A stretch of DNA of 64,000 nt from Paramecium octaurelia (GCA_905182995.1 CAJJDP010000009.1:435150-499149), one strand, 5' to 3'; positions 1 through 14,023 are shown, counted from the first letter of the stretch. Numbers and translations: made by a program. The notes: generated by a model not told the origin, from the letters alone.

Positions 1-2
1 AA

Positions 3-3000
3 ACCTTAAATCTTCTGAATGGTATTTTGAGACCATTAGTAAATGCTAATAAAACATTGACTGAATAAGATTATGAAAAAGTAGTTGTCTTTGCTATGAC
101 TTGGGGAGTAGGTGGCATCTATGAAGTGCAAGATAGAATCTTATTCCATGAATTCTTAGCCTAAAAAGGAGCCCCAATCCCATACAAAGCTAAGGATGGT
201 GAAACAGTCTTCGATTACTATATCTACTTAGATGAAAGAGGTACTTGTGAATGGAAACTCATATCACCAGAAGAATGGAAGGCCCCAGATAAATTCTAAT
301 TCTCACAATTACTCATGCCCACTGTAGATTCATTCAGAGCTGAAATGATCTTATCATACATTCTTAATCAACCAAAGGCATCACCATAACCACCTGTCAG
401 TTGCAGTTATGTTATCTTAGTCGGAGGTAGTGGTACAGCCAAAACATCAAGTGTTCTTATGTATGCCAACAAATTCAACAAAGAAAAGATGTTGTTCAAG
501 AGAATCAACTTTTCATCTGCTACTCTACCTAGTCACTTCTAAGCTGCCATTGAAGCTGAATGTGATTTCAAAATAGGTAAAGATTTTGCTCCTCCTCAAA
601 ATAAAAACATGACTGTATTCATTGATGATCTTTCAATGCCTTTTGTAAATAAGTGGGGAGATTAAGTCACATTGGAAATAGTTAGACAACTGATCGATTA
701 GGGTGGTTTCTATATGTTAGACAAAGCCTAAAGAGGTAATTTCAGAGGTATCAAGAACCTTACATACATCGGAGCTATGTAACATCCAGGAGGTGGTAGA
801 AATGATATTCCCAACAGATTGAAGAGACAAGCAGTCATTTTCAATATGATTTTGCCACTCTCAGTTGAAGGCATTTATGGTCCAATCATCAAACATTAAT
901 TCAAGGCTAAATATTTCTCCGCTGATGTCAATAGAGCTATTGATACATTAACTGGTGCAACCATTTAAATTTGGAATAAGGTCAAAGCAACTATGTTACC
1001 AACACCTGCTAAATTCCATTACGTGTTCAACATGAGAGATTTATCTCGTGTCTTCAAGGGTATCCTATCAGTCAGAAAGGAAACAATAAACACTGCTGCT
1101 TAAGTTGGACCCATGAAATCTGATGTATTTTTAGTTGGATTATGGATGCATGAATGTGAAAGAGTCTTTGTCGATAAAATGACTAATCAAAAAGATAAGG
1201 ATCAAGTATGTAATTACATTAAGGATATTGCTTTGGATCTCTATAATCATCTAGATAGTGAAATCTAGGATAAATTCAGCAAGGAGAAGTTATTCTTAAT
1301 GTGTGATTTCTTGAAGGAAGACATAAAGAATGAGGATGGATTAGTTGAAGTTGAAGCTGAAAAGATTTATGAGGGAGTTAACTCTATTGATAGATTAAGA
1401 TTAAGATGTAACACACTTTTACAAGATTATAATGATAAATATCCAGCAAAGAAGATGAGTCTAGTGCTTTTCGATGATGCTATCAAACATTTGTTGCGTA
1501 TTTCAAGATTGATTAAATAACCAAGATCAAATGCTTTATTAGTAGGAGTTGGTGGTTCAGGTAAATAATCTTTGACAAGATTGGCTGCTGATATCTTGAA
1601 GAATGTGTGCTATTAAATTATTTTGACTAAAAATTTCAGTGAAAAAGACTTGAAAGAAGAAATTAAGAAATTGTTTGATTGGGCTGGCCATCTTGGTAAA
1701 TAGGTTACATTCATCTTGACAGATAGTGAAGTAAAGAAGGAAGAATTCTTAGAATATATCAATATGATCTTATCAACAGGAGAAGTGGCTGGTTTATTGG
1801 CTAAGGATGAAAAGGAAGTTTGGTTGGCAGATGTTAGAAATGACTATGTCAAAGAGAAATAATTGGGTAATGTCGATCCTCCTTAGAGTGACTTGTATGC
1901 CTATTTGGTTGATAGAATAAGAGATAATTTGCACATTATTTTGTGCTTCTCACCAGTAGGTTAGAAATTCAGAGACAGATCTCGTAAATTCCCAGCCTTG
2001 TTCAATGAATGTACAATCGATTGGTTCTTGCCATGGCCTGAAGCTGCATTGGTTAGTGTTGCAGAAACCTTCATTAAGAATTTCAAAGAATTAGATACAA
2101 CTAATGATATCAAAGAAGAATTGATGAAACATATGGGTAATGTTCATATTATGGTTAACTCTGTTTGTGAGCTATATTTCCAAAAGATGAGAAGACAAGT
2201 CTATGTTACACCAAAGAGTTATCTTTCTTATTTGAATTCTTATAAGGAATTGTACTTGAAAAAATACGCTGAATTAGATCTTCAAGAGAATTCATACAAG
2301 ATTGGTTTGAATAAGATCAATGAGGCAGCTAAATAAATAGAAAAGATGGGTGTTGCTTTGAGAGAAGAAGAGGCTTAATTGAAGGAAGCATCTGAGAAGA
2401 CTGAAAAGTTATTAGAAGATTTGGAGAAAGAAAGCAAGAAGGCCAATTAAAAGAATGATGAAGTCGAGGCCACCACTGCTTAATGTATGAAATAAGCATA
2501 GATGATTGCCAGTGAGAAATAGGCTGCTGAGAAGGATTTGGCTGCTGCTATGCCTGCACTTATAAGAGCTTAAGAAGCCGTCGATTCTTTAGATAAGAAG
2601 GATATTGATGAAATGAAGGCCATGAAAACTTTGATGGACATTATGAAAGCCATTATTGATTCTATTGTTGTTTATTTCATGGGTAAGTTATTGCCAGTTC
2701 AATCATTCTAAGTGAAAATCAGTAAGATAGATTATACATTTTTGAAGGATTCATTTGATGAAGGTGGTAAATCAGTACTTTTTGATATGAACTTCTTGAA
2801 CAAGTTAAAGGGATTTGAGAAGGATGGCATTAATGAAGAAACTATCGAATTGTTGTAACCATACATGTCATAGGAATGGTTTAGTGAAGAAAAGGCTTAG
2901 AGTGCTTCAAAGGCTGCTTAAGGTCTATTGAAGTGGGTTAAGGCTATTTATGAATATCATGAGAAATCAAAGATTGTTAAGCCCAAGAAGGTCTATTTGT

Positions 3001-6000
3001 AAATTTAAGAAGGTCGTCTTGAAGTAGCAAGAAAGGAATTGGCAAAGGCTGAAAGAGATTTAAATGAAATCAAGGAATATTTGGCTAAACTGAAGGAGAC
3101 ATTCAACAAATAAATGGAAGAGAAATCGTTTTTGGAACAAAAATCGAATAAAACTAAAAAGAGAATTACTACAGCTAGATAATTGATTGAATCACTTTCA
3201 GATGAAAAGACTAGATGGGGATAAGGAGCCACAGAGATAGCTGATCAGAAACGTAAATTAATTGGTAATTGTTCATTGGCTACATCATTTATTTCTTATT
3301 GTGGTCCATTCAATGCAGAATATAGATAGTTATTGGCAGGAGACTATTTCGTAAATGATCAAAAGAGGAGAGGTGTTCCAGTTACACCAGGATTGAATTT
3401 GACATAATTTTTAGTCGATGATGCCACAGTTGGAGAATGGAACTTATAGGGATTACCTAAAGACGAATTGTCCATTCAAAATGGTATCATGGTTACAAAT
3501 TCTACCAGATATCCATTGTTAATTGATCCATAGGGACAAGGTAATTTCTGGATCAGATAGAAGTTTGCTGACAAAATTGAACCCTTCAGATGTATTACTA
3601 CATTGAATCATCCTAAATTCAAAGATAACTTCTTAAAACCATGTATGTAAGATGGATTATGTTTGATTATTGAAAATATCGAAAATGAAGTAGATCCCAT
3701 GTTAGATCCAGTGCTTGAGAAGTAAATCTAAGTCAAAGCCAAGAAGAATAAGTATATTGAAGTTGGAGGTACTCAAATGGACTTTGATGATGGATTTAAA
3801 TTGTTTATGTTTTGTAGATTAGCCAATCCTACATTCTCTCCAGAATTATCAGCCAAGACAACCATTATTGACTTTACTGTTACTCAAGGTGGTTTAGAAT
3901 AATAATTGTTGGGTAAGGTCATCAGTAAGGAGTAAAAGGCCTTGGAAGATTCTCTCAATTAATTATTGGCAGATGTCAACTAAAATAAGAAGGATCTATA
4001 AAGATTAGATAAGAATTTATTAGAAAGATTGACTCAATCTTCTGGTAATCTTTTGGAAGATGAGGGTTTGATTGAAGTGTTGGGAAGCACTAAGACTTAA
4101 GCCAAGGAAGTTTCTGTTAAATTGTTGGATGCTGAAGTCAAGACCAGAGAAATTAATGAGAAGAGAGAATAATATAGACCAGTTGCAATCAGAGGTTCAG
4201 CCTTATATTTCACAATTTTGGAAGTGTCATTAATCAATTGGATGTATAATTCCTCTTTGGAACAATTCTTGAAGTTATTCAATGATTCGATTGATCAATC
4301 TGAAAGAAATACATTACCCTCTAAAAGAGTAGATAACATCATTAAATATCTCACTTTCCATGTTTATAAGTATGTCAATAGAGGTCTATTTGAAAAGGAT
4401 AAGATTTCATTCATTTTAATGATGTGTTTCAAAGTTAAATAAACAGACAAAAAAATTAATGCAGGAGATGTATCATAATTCTTGAAGAGTGGTGCTGCTT
4501 TGGATCCTAAAACTGAAAAATAAAAGCCATTCTAATTCTTAGATGAGAAATAATGGCTCAACATTTTAGCTTTGTCTAGACATCATTTCAACGGAGATCA
4601 AATGGCATTCTTTAGAGATCTACCAGAATCCATTTCGAGAAATGAACAATAATGGAGATAATGGAATGATAGAAATGATCCTGAGAATTCACCAATACCA
4701 GACTTTGCTGAACGTATAGCAGCTGATAAAGAAATTGGTCCATTCATTTCTTTATGTCTCGTAAGATCACTTAAGGAAGATAGAACCTTAGTTGCTGCTA
4801 CTCATTTTATTAATGCTACTCTTGGTAAAGAATTTACTGCTCCTATTTCATATCCTATTGATTCTATTTGGGCAGAAAGTTCCAAAACAGATCCAGTATT
4901 ATTCTTGTTGTCTGCTGGTGCTGNGGAGAATGGAACTTATAGGGATTACCTAAAGACGAATTGTCCATTCAAAATGGTATCATGGTTACAAATTCTACCA
5001 GATATCCATTGTTAATTGATCCATAGGGACAAGGTAATTTCTGGATCAGATAGAAGTTTGCTGACAAAATTGAACCCTTCAGATGTATTACTACATTGAA
5101 TCATCCTAAATTCAAAGATAACTTCTTAAAACCATGTATGTAAGATGGATTATGTTTGATTATTGAAAATATCGAAAATGAAGTAGATCCCATGTTAGAT
5201 CCAGTGCTTGAGAAGTAAATCTAAGTCAAAGCCAAGAAGAATAAGTATATTGAAGTTGGAGGTACTCAAATGGACTTTGATGATGGATTTAAATTGTTTA
5301 TGTTTTGTAGATTAGCCAATCCTACATTCTCTCCAGAATTATCAGCCAAGACAACCATTATTGACTTTACTGTTACTCAAGGTGGTTTAGAATAATAATT
5401 GTTGGGTAAGGTCATCAGTAAGGAGTAAAAGGCCTTGGAAGATTCTCTCAATTAATTATTGGCAGATGTCAACTAAAATAAGAAGGATCTATAAAGATTA
5501 GATAAGAATTTATTAGAAAGATTGACTCAATCTTCTGGTAATCTTTTGGAAGATGAGGGTTTGATTGAAGTGTTGGGAAGCACTAAGACTTAAGCCAAGG
5601 AAGTTTCTGTTAAATTGTTGGATGCTGAAGTCAAGACCAGAGAAATTAATGAGAAGAGAGAATAATATAGACCAGTTGCAATCAGAGGTTCAGCCTTATA
5701 TTTCACAATTTTGGAAGTGTCATTAATCAATTGGATGTATAATTCCTCTTTGGAACAATTCTTGAAGTTATTCAATGATTCGATTGATCAATCTGAAAGA
5801 AATACATTACCCTCTAAAAGAGTAGATAACATCATTAAATATCTTACTTTCTATGTTTATAAGTATGTCAATAGAGGTCTATTTGAAAAGGATAAGATTT
5901 CATTCATTTTAATGATGTGTTTCAAGATTAAATAAACAGACAAGAAAATTAATGCTGGAGATGTATCACAATTTTTGAAGAGTGGTGCTGCTTTGGATGC

Positions 6001-8313
6001 AAAAACAGAAAAATAAAAGCCATTCTAATTCTTGGATGAGAAATAATGGCTCAACATTTTAGCCTTGTCTAGACATCATTTCAACGGAGATCAAATGGCA
6101 TTCTTTAGAGATCTACCAGAATCCATTTCGAGAAATGAACAATAATGGAGATAATGGAATGATAGAAATGATCCTGAGAATTCACCAATACCAGACTTTG
6201 CTGAACGTATAGCAGCTGATAAAGAAATTGGTCCATTCATTTCTTTATGTCTCGTAAGATCACTTAAGGAAGATAGAACCTTAGTTGCTGCTACTCATTT
6301 TATTAATGCTACTCTTGGTAAAGAATTTACTGCTCCTATTTCATATCCTATTGATTCTATTTGGGCAGAAAGTTCCAAAACAGATCCAGTATTATTCTTG
6401 TTGTCTGCTGGTGCTGATCCTACTTCATCCATCGACGATCTCTCGAGAAAGAAGAGAAAAGTATTTTGTGAAAAAGTATCAATGGGAGAAGGTTAAGAAG
6501 AGGCTGCCAGAAGAGTCATTAAAAATGGGTTCGAAACTGGTATGTGGGTTATTCTATAAAACTGTCATTTGGGTCTTAAATTCATGGAAGAAATTGAAAC
6601 CATTGTTAATCCAGAGGCAACCATAAATGATGACTTCAGATTGTGGATTACCTGTGAATAGCATCCTAAATTCCCATTGGGTCTCTTGTAAAAGACTATC
6701 AAAGTTACCAATGAACCACCTAAGGGATTGAAAGCAGGTTTATATAAGACCTTTACTACAATCATCACCTAAGAATTCTTGGAGAAGGTTGAACATCCAA
6801 ATTGGAGAAGTCTTATCTATACCATTTGTTTCTTGCACTCAATTGTTATTGAAAGACGTAAGTTCGGTCCTCTTGGATGGTGTGTTCCTTACGAATTTAA
6901 CAATCCAGATCTTGAAGCCTCCCTTGCATTTATTGAAAAATACTTGAATTCATTCCTTAGTGGACCTCCTTCATAATCACCAAACTTGAACTTGAATATG
7001 AATGTCATTAGATACATGATATGTGAAGTGCAATATGGTGGTCGTATTACGGATGATTTGGATAGAGAATTGTTTAATGCTTATGGTGAAGATTACTTAA
7101 AAGAAGCAATCTTTGGAAACGAATATGTTATAGCTGAAGCACCATTCGATGCAGGAGGTGGTACTAAACCAACTAAATTCTAATACAAAATCCCTGCCAC
7201 AACTTAAATGCCAGAACTCATTAAATATCACGAAGTCATTAAGTAATTACCTGATATTGATAATCCTGAAGTATTTGGATTACATGTTAATGCTGATATT
7301 ACATTTAGAAAGAAAGAATCCACTGAAATGATCATAACAATTATGGACACTAGACCAAAGGATTCTGGCGGTGGCGGTGGAAAAACAAGAGAAGAAATAG
7401 TCTAGGATAAAGCTAGAGAGTTATTAGCTAAATTACCCTCAGACTATGTTGATCTGGAAGTCAGAGAATAGGTTCGTAAATTAGCTGGTCCAAAGAATCT
7501 TCCAGATAAGGGATTGACTGTGCCACTTAACATTTTCTTGTATCAAGAAATTCAAAGAATGCAAATAGTTATTGCCATTTGCAGAAAAACATTGTCAGAT
7601 GTTATTGATGCAATTGATGGTCAGATCATCATGACTCCTGATATTTTAGATGCCATCAATTCAATGTATGATGCAAAAGTACCTCTTACTTGGGTTTATG
7701 ATGCTACAGGTGTCGAAATCTCATGGATCTTGCCCACTCTAGGAGCATGGTTCAGTTCATTGATAGATCGTAATAAACAATTAAATGATTGGTTGAAGAG
7801 CAACAGACCCAATCACTTTTGGCTTGGTGGTTTCTTCAATCCTCAAGGGTTCTTGACTGCTGTGAAATAAGAAGTCACTCGTATGCACAAGGGTAAACCA
7901 GGAGACAAGGATGCTTGGTCATTGGATGATGTTGTACAATCCACTTAAGTTAAAGAAAGAGAATATGAACAAATCAGAGATATTCAATCAGAAGGTGTCT
8001 ATGTGAGTGGATTATCTCTTGAGGGATGTAAATGGAGCAGAAATGGACTTGATGAGTCTGAACCTAAGAAGATGTTTGCTCCGTTGCCCATCCTTTATGT
8101 CACTGCTATCAATAAGAAGAAGGGTGCTGATGCCGAAAAGAATTCTTCAACCTACAGTTGTCCTGTTTATAAGGTATTGTTTTGTGTTATTCATCTTAGT
8201 ATCCAAGAAGAACTGACAAATATCTCATTTGTAGAGTTGGATTGCCTTGTGAAGGTACGGGTGCTCATAAATGGAAGTTAAGAGGAGTTGCTCTCTTATG
8301 CTCAACCGAATGA
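3..8313 (+). CDS. Axonemal outer-arm dynein heavy chain, gamma (DNAH5/DNAH8) type, 5'-truncated
   Basis: Motor subunit of an outer dynein arm, which hydrolyses ATP to slide doublet microtubules. The window opens inside the AAA ring. The AAA3 P-loop (GGSGTAKT) is near 424-450 and its Walker B (VFIDDLSMP) near 615-640. The AAA4 P-loop (GVGGSGKQSLTR) is near 1543-1580. The coiled-coil stalk with the microtubule-binding tip spans about 2300-3250, and AAA5, AAA6 and the C-terminal domain follow. The C-terminus ([43 protein letters not shown]) matches the gamma/DNAH5-DNAH8 class better than the beta/DNAH9 class. A 26-nt intron lies at about 8176-8201 and TGA is at 8311-8313. The assembled frame is broken at the N at 4924. 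Dropping one copy of the flanking duplication restores 2263 codons with no TGA. Class assignment is from memory of family sequences. Confidence 0.9.
3432..4923 (+). repeat. First copy of a 1492-bp near-identical duplication in the dynein gene
   Basis: This stretch recurs directly after the single N as 4925-6416 (offset 1493). The copies differ at about 13 positions, all found between 4352 and about 4571. Most are silent; three change residues (His/Tyr, Val/Ile, Pro/Ala). Because 1493 is not a multiple of three, the dynein frame shifts across the junction, so this is not a real tandem exon duplication. Confidence 0.95.
4924..4924. other. Single-N assembly join
   Basis: One ambiguous base separates the end of one contig-like copy from the start of the next. 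It marks an artificial join where overlapping contigs were abutted instead of merged. Confidence 0.9.
4925..6416 (+). repeat. Second copy of the dynein duplication
   Basis: Copy of 3432-4923. The true locus should contain this segment only once, with either copy as an allele. Confidence 0.95.
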
Positions 8314-8351
8314 GATTTTGATAAATATATTATATTATTATTATATAAACA

Positions 8352-10114
8352 ATGATCGATAATAATAATTTTTATATAATTCATTCTATGAATTCATTGG
8401 CCACTTTGAAATTTGTCAATATTGAAAACAATGATTTATAAAGTCATTTTCCAATTGATCCGAATGCAGATATCATATTGGTTTTGAATGGCAAAGAAAC
8501 TTTTTAATTGTAGATCAGGTTACTTAAAAAAAGAAGCCAATATTTCGAAACGCAATTGCATAATAGTGACTCCAAATTTAAAGTTATACCCGGCAAACAT
8601 GATGGGGTTGTATTTTAAAAAATACTCAACTGTTTTTATGGTTATCAGTATCACATTTACAAAGATGAAGAATTTTACTCTGCTTATAAAATCTCTCACT
8701 TTCTATAAATTAATAATTTTATCACTACCCTTTAAGATTCATTATATGAAAACTTCCAAAGAATAGACATTCACATTGTATTAACACTTGCTGAATTATA
8801 TGAAATTGAATCACTAAGAGAAAAATATATTGATTACTTGGATGAAAATCCACAATTATGGAAAATCATATTGCCCATACAAAAATTAGAGTTTTATCGA
8901 TAAAACTATTACTCTATTTGTTGCACTAAATAAAATGATGACATCCCTATTAATGTTTTACATTTAAAAGAAGACATCCTAATCAAACTTCTATCATTTC
9001 ACAATGAATAAAAAAATAAGAAATCCTTTCCTGAAAAGTTCTTAACTCCAGATGATATTCTCAAAATTATACAGTATTATGTAAATATTAGATTTCAAAC
9101 TTAAGAAGAAAGGCAAGAAAACACAATAAAAATTGTCAACTCTATATACAAAGTTGAAGACATCTATTCAGACAATGATGCTAGAAGATTGCAAACCTTC
9201 ATGGCCAAATCATATTCCAACAGTGTCAATTCATGTACAATCTCAATTTAACTTAAGCTTCTTGTTCTGATAGGTCCTCCAAACTAATTATCGAATAACA
9301 GAGAGATATTGAAGAACTCAAAATGAAATTATAAGTACTAATTCTCTATTCTATCCTTTAAGTGCTCAATCAAAGAGAATAATGAACTATAATTAAAATC
9401 TAAGATGCTCGAAGAAAGAATTGAAAACCTGCAATAATTAATTGAAAACCAAAAGAAAACCTCAATCAATACTAGCAATTTGAATAATTCGAACTCCTAA
9501 GACATTGAGTCCTCCTAATTTGTATTACAACAAGTGGCTGAATCTATTCCATTGGAGAATTCATCTGTCGATTAAAGTGACAACACCTTTTTTAAAAGCC
9601 AATTGCATTTTGATAGCACACCTCAAACTGTTTTCACCCTGTCAGAACTCTCTTATTTGGGAGAAATCTTGAATGCCAAAATCTATTAGTAAATTAAATT
9701 TAAATTATTGTATCGAGGGTATATCTTATTGTTTTTATTAGAACCGAGAGTAATTTTTATCTCGTATCAGAAGAATAGTTAACCTCCATTAAAAAAGCCA
9801 CATCCATCTTGATACTTATTAGATCAGTAGACAATGATTCAGTTTTTGGAATATTTAATTAAAACAGTCGAATATAAATAATTAATTTTTAGAGTAAGAA
9901 AAGAGTGGATTACAAAAAAGAGTTAAAATTAGCTATCAATTCCAACTATTTATTAAAACTAGGCAATGATATCGAGATATTCGTTGATTGTTGTAATAAA
10001 AAAAACAATATCTGCAATAATATAAATGGATTAGGTTGTTTGGCTGGTAAAACTGAGTTTCAAGTAGATGAGCTTGAAATTTATGAGTGTTCTATCCATA
10101 ATGAAATTGTGTGA
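8352..10114 (+). CDS. TLDc-domain protein with BTB-like N-terminus and coiled coil
   Basis: Predicted cytosolic protein of 562 aa. The start is the ATG at 8352; an in-frame ATG at 8388 is the alternative. Residues about 30-130 look like a weak BTB/POZ fold (DIILVLNGKETF, then KISHFLQINNFI). A coiled coil rich in Glu, Lys and Gln follows. The C-terminal 150 residues match a TLDc domain: KLLYRGTESNFYL, then a hydrophobic strand (ILILIRSVDNDSVFGIF), ending in FQVDELEIYEC near the stop. Introns are 9235-9257 (23 nt), 9335-9362 (28 nt) and 9719-9741 (23 nt); removing them gives an exact open frame. TLDc proteins are linked to oxidative-stress resistance or V-ATPase regulation in other eukaryotes; a role here is inference. 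It starts 38 bp after the dynein stop and converges on the minus-strand gene downstream. Confidence 0.72.
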
Positions 10115-10281
10115 TAGACTTTTATTTATTTATACCTGAAATTATAAAATTTCACTTTATTCTTCGCAAAACTCATCAATTAACTTTGCCGAAACAATTT
10201 TCTCATAAATATTTGTTATAAAATAGCTAATAATAAAAATATTGATTTTAATTAAAGCTGAATTTCGAATTCTCAAATCAA

Positions 10282-13200
10282 TCAAACAATGTTCCAATTC
10301 TTAAAGAAACGAGATTTTTCGAATCCATTCTCAAAATATAATTTATAAAGTCCTAAAAATAATTAAGTTATTATGTTGTAAAATTTTCAAGAGTTATTCT
10401 TGGGCGTTTTTGTGCTTAGCCTACTATTCGAACAATTTCTGGAAAAATAATTGTTTCTTTACTTTATAAAAATTATCCACATTTATTCCTTACTAATTTT
10501 CGATACTTCTTAATCTATTTTAAATATTCATATTATTTTATTTTGGAATTAAATTATTCTTTATTTTTCAAAGTTATTTATATTTATAATATTTGATATC
10601 TTCGATTAAAGTCTATTGTTTGCACTATCAATAGAGAATAGCTAGTCTGCAAATTAAAGAACATAGTAAATATTCAACAATTAATATTACTTTAACAATT
10701 ATGAATTTTATAGTGCATTCATCAAAGACTTATTACGACCAACTTTATTCTATTATAATTTCTTATTGTTGGGCTAGATCTATGATTGAAATTAATATTT
10801 CAGTATTTTATATATTTTGAAATACAAATATAACAACATTAATCAATATTCCATCAGTTCCCTTTACTCAGTTGTTAAATGTTCTAACTTATCTTATTTC
10901 ATCTTCTATTTTTTTATAGTCTACAACTACTATTCAAAACTTTCATCCAATTAAACATCTATGTGACTGGGAGCTTAGAAGGACTAATTTAAAATGGATC
11001 CCCTCTATTATTATTTGTAATTTATAATACTTCAATATCTTCTTTCACATAAATATCATCTAAATTTATAATTCCATTTTAATTATTCTAATTAGATAGG
11101 TTTTCTTTGAATTATTTCTTGATTTTCTCAAAATCAATTGGACTTATTGAAGTGCATTTTGATAATATTTCCTGAATTTCTGTGTTAATATTACTTTTTT
11201 TTAATAAATTCGATAAATCCTAGCTTATAATAACAATTAATTTTACTATGCACCAAATCCCTTTTTCTTATATGTTTAAAACTATGCTCCAAGACATGAA
11301 TATAAAAGTTCATTGTACTCTTTAGAAACTTCTTCATCCATAAATGAAATTAGCTTAATTATCATGCACAACCTTAATTCCTTGTCTTTGTATTGATCAA
11401 AGTTAACTTTTCTATTAGACTTGGCCAATTTGTTGCTTCCTTGTTTAATCGAGGAATCATCAATTAAATACGCAATTATAGACACTATTTGTTGATTTGT
11501 TAACCTTCCAGGGATGAAATCAAAAAATTAATTTATTAATGTTCTAACATCTGTTGGCTCATCATAACTAAGTAAAACAGAATTTGATAAAAAAAATGCA
11601 CTTAATCCAATAATATTGGAATTAGGTACAAGATATGAATTAATTTCATTATTTTCGTTTGAGTTTATTTTTCCTGTTTATAAAAACAAAGTTGTTAAAA
11701 TTTAGGCACATTTTAATGAAATTTAATGACTAATTTCAGCTATTTCAATCAGCATTACTATCATTTCTTCAGTGATTATTATTGTTGAATTAAAGGCTTC
11801 TATCTTGAATATACATTCATGCAAAATCATCAATAAGTTAATTAAAATATCAACGTTAATAGCTGTATTATTTATTAAATTTAAATTGTAACTGTATGCG
11901 AAAGTAAGGATTTATTGTATGAATGACTGGACACTATTAGTATCTGATGATATTTATTTGAGCAATGCGATTAAGCATAGTTTAGTATCATTGAAGGTCT
12001 CTGATTCTGGATTAGATCTTAAATTATTAAGAACAGCCTTGATAGTTTAGGTTTGCTGAAATAGAATAAACTAATTTGTTTCAATGGAATTAAAAAGACT
12101 AATTAATAATTTAATAATTGAGTTTTTCACATTTGAAGTAACGTGAAAATTTTTATATTCTGAAGTTTTCTTCAACAAAGGAGGACCGCTGGGACTGTCG
12201 AATAAAATCTTATCATTAGGAGTATCTAAGTAATCAACTAATTTAGTAAATATAAATAGCTCAGTATTCGACAATTAATTAATTTCTTTGGCTACTTCTA
12301 AAACAATGAAAGTCATATCAAAGATATCAGATGGATTTTTCCAATAATCTTCGTCAAAATTATTGAATAACATTTAAAATAATTCTTCATACAACTATTA
12401 ATTTAAAGCTCTTTCTAGAAAAGTTTCTGTTAATTTGTGCCATATTGGGTGAGTGGCAAACATTTTATGATCCTTCATCAAAATATTAAATAGAGCTTTC
12501 TAACTTTTTGTTACAAATAATCTTTCTTGTGGAATTCTTAGAAAAGCAGTTCTATAGACTTACATCACAACAAAGGGATCAGATATCATATCCAGCAATT
12601 CTTAAACTGCTGACATTTCTTCATTGGTCTTCGTTACCCATTCACTAATGTAATTTTATTTTTTACAATTAATCTGAATAACCCAACTTTGTTCCTATTA
12701 TGTATTCTAGGAATGTCAAAATGCATTGGATATTCTCGCTCTAGAATTATTTATTTGCTTTTTTATTGGAGAATGACTCCAACGTTTCTAAAAACTAAGA
12801 CCACCAAACCCTTAAGAAATTATGTCATTCTTACATTGCATATGCCATTTTATCATTAATCAACTATGAGATAATATTAGAGAATGCTAATTCAAATTTT
12901 AAGAAGTTATCTGATACTTAGGTTAAGGTTTGTATGTGTTCTATTTGGATAGACCTCTGACTGATTTCAATTTTGGATTCTTCAAGAAGCTAATTTTAAA
13001 CTGGAATTTCTTTCAATTATATAAACTTATTTAAATTGAGAATGAGCTCTTATAATATGTGCATGCACATTTTTATTATAATAGGATTTTAGGACAGTTT
13101 CTAATTAATTGTTTGTTATAATTACTATTTTACTCTCTACATATAATGCAGAATCAATCAGTCTAATTTTATAAGATTCTATGTGATCTATCAACGTTTT

Positions 13201-13386
13201 TACTTCTAACTTAAACTAAGGTTATATTTTGGCCCAGTCAAACTCATTAAAGTATTTCATTATTTCGGATTTCTTGTTGAACTCTTTTAAAGATTCCTCT
13301 CTTGGTACTAATTCAAAAATTTCCGTTAGAATAGCAGAGAAAGTTGGTTATTACAAGTTTCTAGAAGTGCTTCCAATACAGCCCAT
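10282..13386 (-). CDS. Large helical protein with Met-Gly-Cys N-terminus, unknown function (model incomplete)
   Basis: About 1000 residues in several exons. The start MGCIGSTSRN offers Gly2 for N-myristoylation and Cys3 for palmitoylation, so membrane anchoring is likely. The body is predicted all-helical with Leu/Ile-rich repeats (for example LFILMKDH-type helices and NSIIKLLISLFNS), suggesting ARM/HEAT-like folding. One frame is continuous from about 12660 to 11230. Probable introns include one of about 37 nt near 13030 and one of 34 nt near 11240. The 3' third (10282-10960) is clearly coding on this strand, with K/Q/N-rich, coiled-coil-like sequence and a likely end in FFKNWNIV before TGA. 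Its exon joins are unresolved, and it could be a second gene. I do not recognise the family; dymeclin and HID1 are also N-myristoylated helical proteins, but I saw no convincing match. Confidence 0.55.
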
Positions 13387-13575
13387 ATTATGAATATATA
13401 ATTATTATATTTATGATAATCGGTTATTTTATATTATTTCAAACAATTAATATCTATTGATTACTTAATAAATCTATACAATCGCCATTCTTTCGAATCT
13501 CTCAAAATTAAAGAAAAACAAAAGGCAGAAAATTTAATTAGATTTTTTATATATAATTATTTTACACCATTAATT

Positions 13576-14023
13576 ATGACTCCTATTTAATACTGTTCAA
13601 AAAATTTCATATTGATGAGAGTGATGATTTAGATCTTATCATATAACCGCTTGTTAAATAACTCTTTAATTGTTAAGATTATGTTATATTAAGAAACTAA
13701 AAATTAAGTGTTTTAGAGTTCGAAGGCTTGAGAAGATAATAGATCCATAATATTCTAAAGGATAATAACTTACAAATTCAAATGTAAAGCTTATCATAAA
13801 ACTTAGCTTTTCCCTATCTAACTAAGAAGATCAAACAAATAAATTCTTTTAATTCATTTTTGAATTACAATATGACAAATTTCAATCTGGAACTATGATT
13901 TTTAAAGAAATTTAATCTGTTTAATATTTTAAATGTATTTAAAGGCGATTAGAAATGTCTCTTTTAAGATTTAAAAATCTTAGAATTCTTTCATATATTT
14001 TAATTAAGAACCTCCTTATTTGA
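13576..14023 (+). CDS. Small hypothetical protein
   Basis: A plus-strand coding region rich in Leu, Gln, Asn and Glu (LSVLEFEGLRRQQIH, NQEDQTNKFFQFIFELQYD, RFKNLRILSYILIKN). A 23-nt intron at 13784-13806 joins two open frames cleanly and removes an apparent in-frame TGA at 13896. The 5' end is uncertain. The ATG at 13576 works only with a 38-nt intron that deletes an acidic, coding-looking stretch (FHIDESDDLDL), so the true start may lie in an exon I did not find. No family recognised. Confidence 0.4.

Noticed and set aside
3432-6416. Genuine tandem exon duplication in dynein
   Set aside because: The frame shifts at the N and the AAA5/AAA6 region would be present twice.
10289-10787. Plus-strand ORF coding a hydrophobic, apparently multi-TM protein
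   Set aside because: The opposite strand has K/Q/E-rich coding exons throughout; the hydrophobic frame is its antisense shadow and has no workable exon join.
13896-13898. In-frame TGA suggesting a pseudogene
   Set aside because: A 23-nt intron at 13784-13806 changes the frame and removes it.
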